Origin: Vibrio splendidus 12E03
Lineage (GTDB): Bacteria; Pseudomonadota; Gammaproteobacteria; Enterobacterales; Vibrionaceae
Assembly (NCBI RefSeq): GCF_000272105.2
Contig: NZ_AJZD02000345.1
Span: forward strand, 1 to 40,198
Length of the DNA stretch: 40,198 nt
Reading direction: 5' to 3'
Shown here: positions 8,545 through 15,109 of the stretch, piece by piece
Numbering within the stretch: the stretch's first letter is position 1
How the letters are laid out: every line of letters starts with the position of its first letter
The notes under the pieces: model-generated
The model's input: the letters and a program-made list of their open reading frames with translations, nothing else
What the model was told of the DNA's origin: nothing
The model's database searches: none
Translations under genes and position numbers: made by a program

Positions 8545-9262
8545 ACCATTTGCCCTATTGCTTTAAATCGTCGCCAGTCTAGGCACACGAGTGTTGATGT
8601 AAAGCCTCAGCGCCTCAAAATTGGATCTTGATTACGCTTCCACTAAAAAGAGTCTCTTCAGATTGAAGTCGTAACAATTACCACTATGACAATGGCCATT
8701 CGTTTAAAACTAGAACGAATCATCATAAAACCCATTCAAACTGGCATTAGAGTCGCCATACTTGAGTTTTGGCCAATTCTAACCTATCGGCTCCACCAAA
8801 ATCGGCCTAATTCCGTCAAATACCACACTTTAAAAATTAAAATAACCATCTTTAAATCAAACAATAACAATAACTTAAACAAAGAAACTCAAGATTAATA
8901 AGGAAATAAAAACGCCAACCAAGCCTAGACTTGTAAAGTAGTCAGTTTTCTTTTTTAAATCCCAGTTTTGTCAGGTTATTTCAAGCCCCCGGTAAAAACC
9001 GCCACAAAAACCAAGTCGAAAACTTAAAAAACCAACCAAAACAAACCTAGCCACCACCAGCCCCTATTAATACAGTTTAACAACCTTTAACAATATAAAT
9101 CACACAAAACAACCATTACAAAACAACAAGTTAAATCAAATTAGAACAAACATAAATCACAACGAACAAAATAAGAACACACCATAAAACACAGTTAAAC
9201 ACTGCCAAACAAGCCAAAAACTCATAGTTTTCTACTACTTTTAAAGCTTTCGAAAGTAATTC
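8545..9262. other. Long non-coding region, strongly G-depleted on the plus strand
   Basis: About 720 bases with no credible gene. The 60 bases 8821-8880 contain no G on the plus strand. By eye the 240 bases 9001-9240 have about 14 G against many C. The plus strand is therefore A/C-rich and the minus strand G/T-rich. An open frame at 8686-8898 has no ribosome binding site and low-complexity Asn-rich content. A weak hairpin at 8925-8943 followed by TTTTCTTTTTT could be a plus-strand terminator of an unseen RNA. Confidence 0.6.
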
Positions 9263-9292
9263 TTGATCTAAAGCCATAAGTAGTGCTATTCT
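9263..9292 (+). promoter_or_regulatory. Candidate sigma-70 promoter of the 26-residue ORF
   Basis: TTGATC (9263-9268) and TATTCT (9287-9292) are spaced 18 bases apart, each matching four of six consensus bases. They lie about 40 bases upstream of the small ORF. The palindrome CTTTCGAAAG just upstream (9248-9257) could be an operator. Confidence 0.4.
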
Positions 9293-9333
9293 TTAAAACA
9301 TAGCGAGAGACAACCAAATTTAGGAGTAGTGTT

Positions 9334-9414
9334 ATGATTTCATCTTCGCAAAGACAAGGACTTGTAATGATCGCGGTAGTTGTAGGTCTAATGACACTAC
9401 CGATGATGTACTAA
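9334..9414 (+). CDS. Small single-span membrane protein, 26 residues
   Basis: A short ORF with all the signs of a real gene. It has an AGGAG ribosome binding site eight bases before the ATG, a candidate promoter at 9263-9292, and a strong intrinsic terminator 20 bases after the stop. The product begins MISSSQRQG, polar with one Arg, followed by a hydrophobic stretch LVMIAVVVGLMTLPMM that would span or insert into the inner membrane, and ends in Tyr. I do not recognise a family or function. Similar small membrane proteins in enterobacteria regulate transporters or kinases, but that is only an analogy. Confidence 0.7.
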   Translation: MISSSQRQGLVMIAVVVGLMTLPMMY

Positions 9415-9427
9415 GCAAGTTACAGAT

Positions 9428-9460
9428 AAAAAAAGGGACGCCATGAGCGTCCCTTTTTTT
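9428..9460 (+). terminator. Intrinsic terminator between the small ORF and the DUF4145-like gene
   Basis: Stem GGGACGC / GCGTCCC with a five-base loop, flanked by A7 and T7 runs, so it works on both strands. It also lies 12 bases past the stop codon of the convergent gene at 9472. Confidence 0.92.
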
Positions 9461-9471
9461 GTTCAATTTTT

Positions 9472-9846
9472 TCACTTCGAAAACAGATGCAGTGTTAGCA
9501 CATCCCAGTTCGCATAATAGAAACCTGCGGCAGCTAAAGTCATTGCCATCATCAGTAAGATCGCAACTCGCCAGATAAAACGACCACTACGTGGAGTCAG
9601 CTCCTTCTCGCAGTCGTTACACATCATGATGAACTTATGTTGGTCTTCCAACTTAGCCTCATGTTCATTGACTACCTTATTACGACACGTTGCGATATAG
9701 CGCAGCTTGCTCACCATATCGTGCGGTAGCCTTTCTTCACAGCTTGTTACAAGCTCATGCAATCCTTCGCCTTCGGCATGATATTGAAGCCTCAATAATT
9801 TCTCTATATTGCGAGTTCTTGTCACCACTTTTTCAATATCGGTCAT
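9472..9846 (-). CDS. Hypothetical tail-anchored protein, DUF4145-like
   Basis: Protein of 124 residues. The N-terminal part is helical, with a segment (KLRYIATCRNKVVNE) resembling the LRxxRNxxxHE signature of DUF4145 proteins. A CNDC pair lies near residue 76. A C-terminal membrane segment (IWRVAILLMMAMTLAAAGFY) leaves a short tail, giving a probable tail-anchored topology with the soluble part in the cytoplasm. I chose the ATG at 9846, which has GGGAGGG five bases upstream; the frame is open seven codons further to 9867. Function unknown. Confidence 0.75.
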   Translation of the reverse strand: MTDIEKVVTRTRNIEKLLRLQYHAEGEGLHELVTSCEERLPHDMVSKLRYIATCRNKVVNEHEAKLEDQHKFIMMCNDCEKELTPRSGRFIWRVAILLMMAMTLAAAGFYYANWDVLTLHLFSK

Positions 9847-9944
9847 CTTGGCCCTCCCACTCCACACTATAATTCTAGTCGAGCATTTCCCTATTCTTAT
9901 ACAAAATCACTGTTATTTACGAGAGAAAGAGACAATAAATAACA

Positions 9945-10061
9945 ATGCTTTATCCCAAACTGACCATTAAATGTGATGTCTGCCGAAAAATAATCAGCTT
10001 GGCTTACAACAGTTCACGAATAACGGCTTTAAACACATATCCCTATTGCCTGAAAGACTAG
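9945..10061 (+). CDS. Possible 38-residue ORF with a CxxC motif
   Basis: A short ORF in the gap before the DUF2500 gene. The product contains KCDVCRKII near the N terminus and YPYCLKD at the C terminus, recalling a degraded zinc ribbon with the fourth ligand missing. No proper ribosome binding site is seen; a GAGAGAAAGAGA purine run lies 15-25 bases upstream. It may be a remnant or a chance frame. Confidence 0.25.
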   Translation: MLYPKLTIKCDVCRKIISLAYNSSRITALNTYPYCLKD

Positions 10062-10090
10062 AATAACCATCACGACTACATGGAGGTTAT

Positions 10091-10420
10091 ATGCCTAATT
10101 CACTCTTTTTTGCCATCTTTGCTCTCGCTGCTCTAGCGGCTTGGGTATTTATTGGTTTCTATCGAAAACACTCGCAAGGTGAAAATGCGCCAGAGAAGAA
10201 AGTGAATGTCACGGTGTTAGACAAACAATCCATCGACCTTCCTGACGCAGAACCGGGCCAAGAAGATCAAGAGTACTGGATTTACGTTCAACGTGGTGTG
10301 GTTGGTCCGAAGCGAGAATTCCAAGTCGGCATCCACTATTTCCACGCCCTTAACCCTGGCGACAAAGGAACCTTAACCTACCAAGGCGATAAGTTCTTAC
10401 ACTTTGCGTTGAAGCGCTAA
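10091..10420 (+). CDS. DUF2500 membrane-anchored protein (YhhM-like)
   Basis: Protein of 109 residues. One N-terminal membrane segment (about 4-23, SLFFAIFALAALAAWVFIGF) is followed by a soluble domain whose VNVTVLDKQ start and HALNPGDKGTLTYQGDKFLHF end match DUF2500, the family of E. coli YhhM. The soluble domain probably faces the periplasm. Function is unknown. GGAGG lies four bases before the ATG. In E. coli yhhM follows yhhL; here the two are separated by some 3.4 kb. Confidence 0.82.
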   Translation: MPNSLFFAIFALAALAAWVFIGFYRKHSQGENAPEKKVNVTVLDKQSIDLPDAEPGQEDQEYWIYVQRGVVGPKREFQVGIHYFHALNPGDKGTLTYQGDKFLHFALKR

Positions 10421-10464
10421 ACGTCAGCCGCTTCAACTGTTCCCCTTAAGTAATCCATCAGAAA

Positions 10465-10487
10465 GCCTTAGCAGTCACCGCTAAGGC
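10465..10487 (-). terminator. Hairpin overlapping the stop codon of the acyltransferase gene
   Basis: Perfect 8-base stem GCCTTAGC / GCTAAGGC with a 7-base loop. On the minus strand it contains the stop codon TAG in its 5' arm and is followed by TTTCTG. It is a probable weak terminator. Confidence 0.55.
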
Positions 10488-11494
10488 AATAACCAACGCG
10501 TTTTCTCTGATTTAGACACCAACCAGCTCATCCATAACGCGCCAGCTCCGCTGATCACAATCCATAATGGAATAACCCATGCCGGATGTCCTTGGTACCA
10601 ACCGAACTCTTTCATTGGCCACAAGAAAATAGGATGCAGCAGGTAAATACCTAAGCTGTGCTTACTGATAAAGCCAACTACTTGGTTACTCTTCTCAGAC
10701 AAGCCTTCACCATAGTAACGGCATACCATGAACACCATGCTCGCGGCTAATACGGTATTCAACGTCTTGTAAGATAGCCAGCGCCCTACCGTGTATTCCT
10801 CTGCTACCAAACTTGCATTAACCACCATGTAAACCGTGGTTAGCAACGCGAGCCCACCCAGTAACACACTCACGCCAACTGTCATCTTGTTAAGTGGCAC
10901 AATCTTATACAGCAAGTAACCCAATGGTAAGTAACCGGTGTACAACCACAGTTCATGGCTCCAAGGGCCATCGATTTTCAGTAAGAACAATAACGTTGTA
11001 AATAACCATACCGCCGTAAAGGCATAGACCGATCTATCACCGTGCTTTCTTACCATGATTTGTAAGAACGGAATCACAAAATAGAGTGGGATGAAGTAAT
11101 AGAAGAAACCAAGATGGTAATAGGTGTAATTATGGTAGCTATTAAGCAACACGTCCCAACTGACGTCGGCATCAAAGCCCATTGCCGACCAGCCCGACAG
11201 ATAGGTATAGAAAAGCGACCAGACAATGAAAGGTATCAGTACCTTGCCCAAACGACGCTTGAGGTAGTATTTGGCGTCAAACGGGCGCTGATCACTGAGC
11301 ATCAGTGCGCCAGTAATCAAAATGAACACAGGTACTGCCCAGCGGCTGAAACCGTTTACCGTAATGGCAGTAAGCCATTCACCGAAAGGAATAGTGCCCA
11401 ACTCATTGCGATAAGGCGCCAAAACATGAATCGCGATAACCGCTACGGCCGCGACACATCGTGCTAAATCAAAAAAGAGAATTCGCTGCTTCAT
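10481..11494 (-). CDS. Acyltransferase family 3 membrane protein (WecH/OafA type)
   Basis: Integral membrane O-acyltransferase of 337 residues with about ten hydrophobic helices. The N terminus (FFDLARCVAAVAVIAIHVL) carries Asp9, Arg12 and His23 in the conserved family pattern; His is thought to be catalytic. The later HSLGIYLLHPIF is also typical. Members transfer acetyl or other acyl groups to surface polysaccharides or similar acceptors. The length matches stand-alone members such as E. coli WecH. No polysaccharide genes are adjacent, so the acceptor cannot be inferred. It stands alone on the minus strand, between the ars operon terminator and its own hairpin. Confidence 0.85.
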   Translation of the reverse strand: MKQRILFFDLARCVAAVAVIAIHVLAPYRNELGTIPFGEWLTAITVNGFSRWAVPVFILITGALMLSDQRPFDAKYYLKRRLGKVLIPFIVWSLFYTYLSGWSAMGFDADVSWDVLLNSYHNYTYYHLGFFYYFIPLYFVIPFLQIMVRKHGDRSVYAFTAVWLFTTLLFLLKIDGPWSHELWLYTGYLPLGYLLYKIVPLNKMTVGVSVLLGGLALLTTVYMVVNASLVAEEYTVGRWLSYKTLNTVLAASMVFMVCRYYGEGLSEKSNQVVGFISKHSLGIYLLHPIFLWPMKEFGWYQGHPAWVIPLWIVISGAGALWMSWLVSKSEKTRWLLP

Positions 11495-11533
11495 GTAAAT
11501 GCCTGATTAATATTCAATCATTCTACTATAGCA

Positions 11534-11570
11534 ATAAAAAAGCTGACCGGAATAAATACCAAGTCAGCTT
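11534..11570 (-). terminator. Terminator of the ars operon
   Basis: Stem AAGCTGAC / GTCAGCTT with a 15-base loop. On the minus strand it is followed by a T6 run. It lies about 94 bases past the arsJ stop. Confidence 0.75.
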
Positions 11571-11663
11571 AGTGTTAAAGGAGATACTTATCGCGAATTT
11601 AGCTCATACGACTCTAGCTTCTGCGACTTGAGCTCTCACAAATGAGGCTCATGTGGCTGAAGC

Positions 11664-12884
11664 TTATGCCGCTGAAATTTGCGGCACTTTCGGTAAACGC
11701 AGAGAGATCACCGTCGTTATCGCCAAGAATGCGAAGGAAACCCACAGACACGCAGACAAACCTGCCATTTGGAATACCAAGCCCGACAATATCGTGCCAA
11801 TCAAACGGCCCATCGCGTTTGCCATGTAGTAGAAACCGACATCAAGAGAAACGCCATCGCCTTTCGCATAACTCACTATCAAATATGAGTGAAGTGATGA
11901 GTTCACCGCAAAGATGGCACCAAATACCATCAAACCACCCACGATAACGAGCTCTGGTTGCCAACCAATCTGTACCGCATAAGCGATAGCAGCGGTCACT
12001 ATAGCCAGCGCACTAGCCCATAACAGCGCGGCATGGCCATCTGGCACCTTACCTTGAGCTTTACCAGTAATCTTCGGCGCTATGCCCTGTACAAAGCCAT
12101 AAGCGATAGTCCAAGCAGCTAAGAAACCACCAACCCATGAATGATCCCAACCAAACACACTGCCTAGGTAAATCGGCAAAGCAATTACAAACCACACATC
12201 ACGCGCACCAAACAGGAACATACGCGCTGCAGATAAGATGTTGATAGATTCAGACTTAGAGAAGATCTGTTTGAACTTAGGCTTGGTTTTCGCTTTGCCC
12301 ATGTCCGCTTCTAAGCTCAACACACTGCCAACGAAGACCAATGCCAACACGGCTGCCATCGCGAGCACCGCGTATTGGAAGCCAATCGTTGAAAGCAGTA
12401 AACCACCAATAAAGAAGCCTGCCCCTTTAAGCGCATTCTTAGATCCGGTCAGAATCGCAATCCACTTATAAAGCGCGCCTTGTTGTTCATCAGGAACCAG
12501 AGTCTTAATTGAGCTCTTGGCACTCATCTTATTGAGGTCTTTAGCGATACCAGACAAGGCTTGCGCCGCCATGACCCAAGGAATGGTCAGCATTGCCGTT
12601 GGCACCGCGAGCATACCCAAGGCGACGACTTGCATGCCTAACCCAATGTTCATGGTCTTATTGAGGCCAAGACGCGCCCCTAACCAGCCACCGATTAGGT
12701 TAGTCACCACACCAAAGAATTCATAGAAAAGGAATAGTGAGGCGATTTCTAACGAACTGTAGCCAAGGTCGTAAAAATACAGAACCACCAACATGCGAAG
12801 TGCACCATCAGTAATGGTGAAGTTCCAGTAGTTAAAAGTCACCAACATGTATTGGCGAACGCTCTTACTTAGATTTGAAAACAT
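11664..12884 (-). CDS. arsJ: Organoarsenical efflux MFS transporter ArsJ
   Basis: Major facilitator superfamily exporter of 406 residues with about 11-12 membrane segments. ArsJ exports 1-arseno-3-phosphoglycerate, which breaks down outside the cell to arsenate. The call rests on the ArsJ-like N terminus (VRQYMLVTFNYWNFTITDGA), on SGIAKDLNKMSAKSSIK near residue 115, and above all on the GAPDH gene and arsR in the same operon. It is the last gene of the operon, 96 bases after the phosphatase-like gene. A terminator-like hairpin in that gap may lower its expression. The ribosome binding site is weak (GAGA about eight bases before the ATG). Confidence 0.92.
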   Translation of the reverse strand: MFSNLSKSVRQYMLVTFNYWNFTITDGALRMLVVLYFYDLGYSSLEIASLFLFYEFFGVVTNLIGGWLGARLGLNKTMNIGLGMQVVALGMLAVPTAMLTIPWVMAAQALSGIAKDLNKMSAKSSIKTLVPDEQQGALYKWIAILTGSKNALKGAGFFIGGLLLSTIGFQYAVLAMAAVLALVFVGSVLSLEADMGKAKTKPKFKQIFSKSESINILSAARMFLFGARDVWFVIALPIYLGSVFGWDHSWVGGFLAAWTIAYGFVQGIAPKITGKAQGKVPDGHAALLWASALAIVTAAIAYAVQIGWQPELVIVGGLMVFGAIFAVNSSLHSYLIVSYAKGDGVSLDVGFYYMANAMGRLIGTILSGLVFQMAGLSACLWVSFAFLAITTVISLRLPKVPQISAA

Positions 12885-12907
12885 AACGCTATCTCTGCAA
12901 TCTAAAC

Positions 12908-12959
12908 AAAAAGAGCTTTTGGATCATGATAAGTTCAACACTCCAGATACCAAAAGCTC
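12908..12959 (-). terminator. Terminator-like hairpin inside the ars operon, before arsJ
   Basis: Inverted repeat GAGCTTTTGG (12913-12922) / CCAAAAGCTC (12950-12959) with a 27-base loop. On the minus strand it is followed by TTTTTG. It lies between the phosphatase-like gene and arsJ, so read-through must occur, or arsJ has its own promoter. Confidence 0.6.
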
Positions 12960-12980
12960 CCTGTCTAACACTGATGACTA

Positions 12981-13472
12981 TTAGCTATTCGCTACGCCAT
13001 TAATGTATTCAACCTGGATAGGTTTAGTGAAGGCACCTGGACGCAGTGCCTGCACCTCTTGAACTACCTTGCTCAAATCCCAGCCTTTTTCTAACAGTAG
13101 GTGAGCTGCGAACAAACCAGTGCGACCAGAGCCGCCCATACAATGCATTGCAACCTTGCCACCGTTATCGACGATGTTATGTAGCTCAGGGCTAGCCGCT
13201 TGCCACTTCGCAGCAAAACCAGCACCCGGTGCACAGTCGTCTTCAATTTCGATCTGGAACCATTGCATACCTAACGCTCGTGTTTTTTCACCAAGTGCCG
13301 CCACGTCTTTGCTTGCAAGCTCATGGTCATCAAGTGCTGTCACGATAGCTTCAACGCCTTGCTCTTTTAGCTGAGCCAGTGATGTATCTAGGTCAGCGTC
13401 TTTCGTGCCAGGGCATGGTGTTAGAACTAGTGCGCCAGTCTCTACTTCTAGTTCCCATGTTGGATGTGTCAT
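12981..13472 (-). CDS. Tyrosine/dual-specificity phosphatase-like protein in the ars operon
   Basis: Cytoplasmic protein of 163 residues. The cysteine-phosphatase signature HCX5R is intact: His110, Cys111 and Arg117 in MHCMGGSGRTG. An Asp pair at 78-79 (IEDDCAPG) is placed for the general acid. The fold resembles the CDKN3/KAP branch of dual-specificity phosphatases. It starts 21 bases after the GAPDH gene with GGAG eight bases before the ATG, so it is co-transcribed with GAPDH and arsJ. The substrate is unknown. A role in arsenate handling is inferred from context only; arsenate is a phosphate analogue, and both known arsenate reductase types built on this loop chemistry are cysteine-phosphatase relatives. 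It is not a low-molecular-weight ArsC by sequence. Confidence 0.85.
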   Translation of the reverse strand: MTHPTWELEVETGALVLTPCPGTKDADLDTSLAQLKEQGVEAIVTALDDHELASKDVAALGEKTRALGMQWFQIEIEDDCAPGAGFAAKWQAASPELHNIVDNGGKVAMHCMGGSGRTGLFAAHLLLEKGWDLSKVVQEVQALRPGAFTKPIQVEYINGVANS

Positions 13473-13493
13473 TATATCTTCTCCAGATTCTTA

Positions 13494-14495
13494 TTAAGCA
13501 AGGCCAACGGTACGAACAAGCTCAGCGGTACGTGTTGCGTAACCCATCTCATTGTCGTACCAAGCGTAGATCTTAACCATGCGCTTACCGACCAACATCG
13601 TTGATAGTGCATCCACGATTGTTGAGCGTTGGTCGCCTTTGTAATCGATAGAAACCAGTGGACGCTCTTCAAAGCCAAGAATGCCTTTTAGTTCATTCTG
13701 AGACGCTTCTTTCAGCATCGCGTTAACTTCTTCTGCCGTGGTGTCTTGCTTCACTTCGAAGATGATGTCTGTCAGAGAAGCGTTCGCTAGCGGTACACGA
13801 ACTGCGTGGCCGTTGATGCGGTTTTCTAGCTCAGGGAAGATCTCAACAATCGCTTTGGCGCTGCCCGTCGTTGTTGGGATAAGACTCATGCCACATGCAC
13901 GTGCGCGGCGTAAGTCTTTGTGCGGCGCATCAAGAATAGTTTGCGTGTTAGTTAAATCGTGAATCGTGGTGAAGGCTGCGTTCTCGATACCAAGCTTCTC
14001 GTTGATCACCTTAACCACTGGCGCGAGACAGTTCGTTGTACAAGACGCTGCCGTTACGATTTTGTGTACCGCAGGGTCGAAGATATTGTCATTCACACCA
14101 ACAACGATGTTTGCGATGCCTTCTTCTTTCACTGGCGCCGATACCACAACACGTTTCACGCCCTGCTCTAGGTATTTGTTTAGGAAAGAGGTCTTACGGT
14201 GAACACCTGTCGCTTCGATAACCACATCACAACCAGACCAGTCGATCGCATCGATGTCGCGCTCTTGTGTGGTCTTGATGCGCTGGCCATTAATGATCAT
14301 CTCATCGCCTTCTGCAGTTACTTCGTGGTGAAAGCGACCTTGAACTGAATCAAATTCTAGAAGGTGGGCCAGTGTTGTTGTGTCGCCCGCTACATCATTA
14401 ATTTGAACAAATTCTAGCTCATCCCAATCGAATGCTGCGCGAAGTGCTAGACGGCCGATACGACCAAAACCATTAATACCTACTTTGACTGTCAT
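13494..14495 (-). CDS. ArsJ-associated glyceraldehyde-3-phosphate dehydrogenase
   Basis: GAPDH of 333 residues, full length. The Rossmann motif GINGFGRIGR is at 6-15. The catalytic Cys152 lies in SCTTNC and His179 in TTIHD. In ars operons this enzyme uses arsenate in place of phosphate with glyceraldehyde 3-phosphate and NAD, giving 1-arseno-3-phosphoglycerate for ArsJ to export. The dedicated role is inferred from its place between arsR and arsJ; nothing in the active site distinguishes it by eye from the glycolytic enzyme. It lies 173 bases after arsR, with a structured non-coding element in the gap. A GAGAGAAC purine run precedes the ATG. Confidence 0.93.
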   Translation of the reverse strand: MTVKVGINGFGRIGRLALRAAFDWDELEFVQINDVAGDTTTLAHLLEFDSVQGRFHHEVTAEGDEMIINGQRIKTTQERDIDAIDWSGCDVVIEATGVHRKTSFLNKYLEQGVKRVVVSAPVKEEGIANIVVGVNDNIFDPAVHKIVTAASCTTNCLAPVVKVINEKLGIENAAFTTIHDLTNTQTILDAPHKDLRRARACGMSLIPTTTGSAKAIVEIFPELENRINGHAVRVPLANASLTDIIFEVKQDTTAEEVNAMLKEASQNELKGILGFEERPLVSIDYKGDQRSTIVDALSTMLVGKRMVKIYAWYDNEMGYATRTAELVRTVGLA

Positions 14496-14534
14496 TTTCT
14501 GTTCTCTCAGTTAATTGCCTTCATATTTGAAGCC

Positions 14535-14650
14535 GCAGCGTTGTTGACTACGTTCACTTACCGGAGCGCCGGCCGCCCTAATTACATAGAGCCACTATGC
14601 TCATAGGGATAAGTTCACTTGTCGCCTAGCTGCAACTCCAACTATTTCGG
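14535..14650. repeat. Structured intergenic element with GTTCACTT repeats between arsR and GAPDH
   Basis: Two direct copies of GTTCACTT at 14552-14559 and 14613-14620 bracket two small hairpins: CCGG/CCGG (near 14561-14572) and CATAG/CTATG (near 14585-14599). The layout is reminiscent of interspersed intergenic elements I recall from enteric bacteria (TTCACTTAC ... TTCACTTGTCGCC ... CTGCAACTC), but I cannot confirm identity. It is inside the ars transcript. Confidence 0.45.
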
Positions 14651-14668
14651 CATTAAGTTTTAATGTAT

Positions 14669-15010
14669 TTAAACGCAACATTGAGGGCGTAAAGTTATTG
14701 CTTCTAAACGCTCAGTGTCTTGTTGATATTCAGCTTTCAAACAGTTCGATGCGATAAGGTCATCAATTAACTTTAGCATCCAACCCGGTAAATCTTGTGA
14801 CAGGCGATAAAACACCCACTGCCCTTGGCGAACATCCGTCAAAATGCCATTTGAGCGCAACTGCGCTAGGTGACGGGAAATCTTTGGCTGACTTTCTTGC
14901 AATGCCTGAGTCAACTCACCAACAGAAAGGCACTCTTGGCGCACAATCAACATTAAGCAACGCACTCGCGTTTCATCAGACAGTAATTTAAAAAATTGGT
15001 GAGGAAGCAT
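14669..15010 (-). CDS. arsR: ArsR-family arsenic-responsive transcriptional repressor
   Basis: ArsR/SmtB winged-helix repressor of 113 residues, first gene of the ars operon. The recognition helix is SQPKISRHLAQLRSNGIL (about 40-57), followed by the wing (VRQGQWVFYRL). E. coli ArsR binds As(III) through a CxC pair in ELCVCDLC; here the aligned segment reads ECLSVGEL, with only Cys27. Other cysteines are Cys18, Cys90 and a C-terminal pair Cys111-Cys112. The sensing site therefore probably uses a different arrangement, as in Acidithiobacillus ArsR. The ATG at 15010 has no clear ribosome binding site. Its candidate promoter and operator lie at 15022-15068. Confidence 0.9.
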   Translation of the reverse strand: MLPHQFFKLLSDETRVRCLMLIVRQECLSVGELTQALQESQPKISRHLAQLRSNGILTDVRQGQWVFYRLSQDLPGWMLKLIDDLIASNCLKAEYQQDTERLEAITLRPQCCV

Positions 15011-15021
15011 AATTACATACT

Positions 15022-15068
15022 CATATATGGATATGCGTATATATTAACTATAAAAAAACGCACGTCAA
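15022..15068 (-). promoter_or_regulatory. Candidate arsR promoter and operator
   Basis: On the minus strand TTGACG (15063-15068) is followed after 16 bases by TAATAT. Directly downstream is an AT-rich imperfect dyad (15022-15046) of the type ArsR repressors bind. The -35 lies inside the hairpin of the upstream gene's terminator. Confidence 0.45.
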
Positions 15069-15079
15069 GGCGTGCGTTT
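15052..15079 (-). terminator. Terminator of the EAL-HDOD gene
   Basis: Perfect stem AAACGCACG / CGTGCGTTT with a 6-base loop. On the minus strand it is followed by a T7 run. It begins 30 bases past the stop codon of the gene at 15110. Confidence 0.85.
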
Positions 15080-15109
15080 CAATTGTCATTAAAGTTTAAC
15101 AAAAGGAAA

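Noticed and set aside
8686..8898. 70-residue open frame in the non-coding block
   Set aside because: No ribosome binding site, low-complexity Asn/Ile/Lys composition produced by the A/C-rich DNA, and no family resemblance.
13494..14495. GAPDH as the main glycolytic gapA
   Set aside because: Its position between arsR and arsJ points to the ArsJ-associated enzyme; the main gapA is expected elsewhere.
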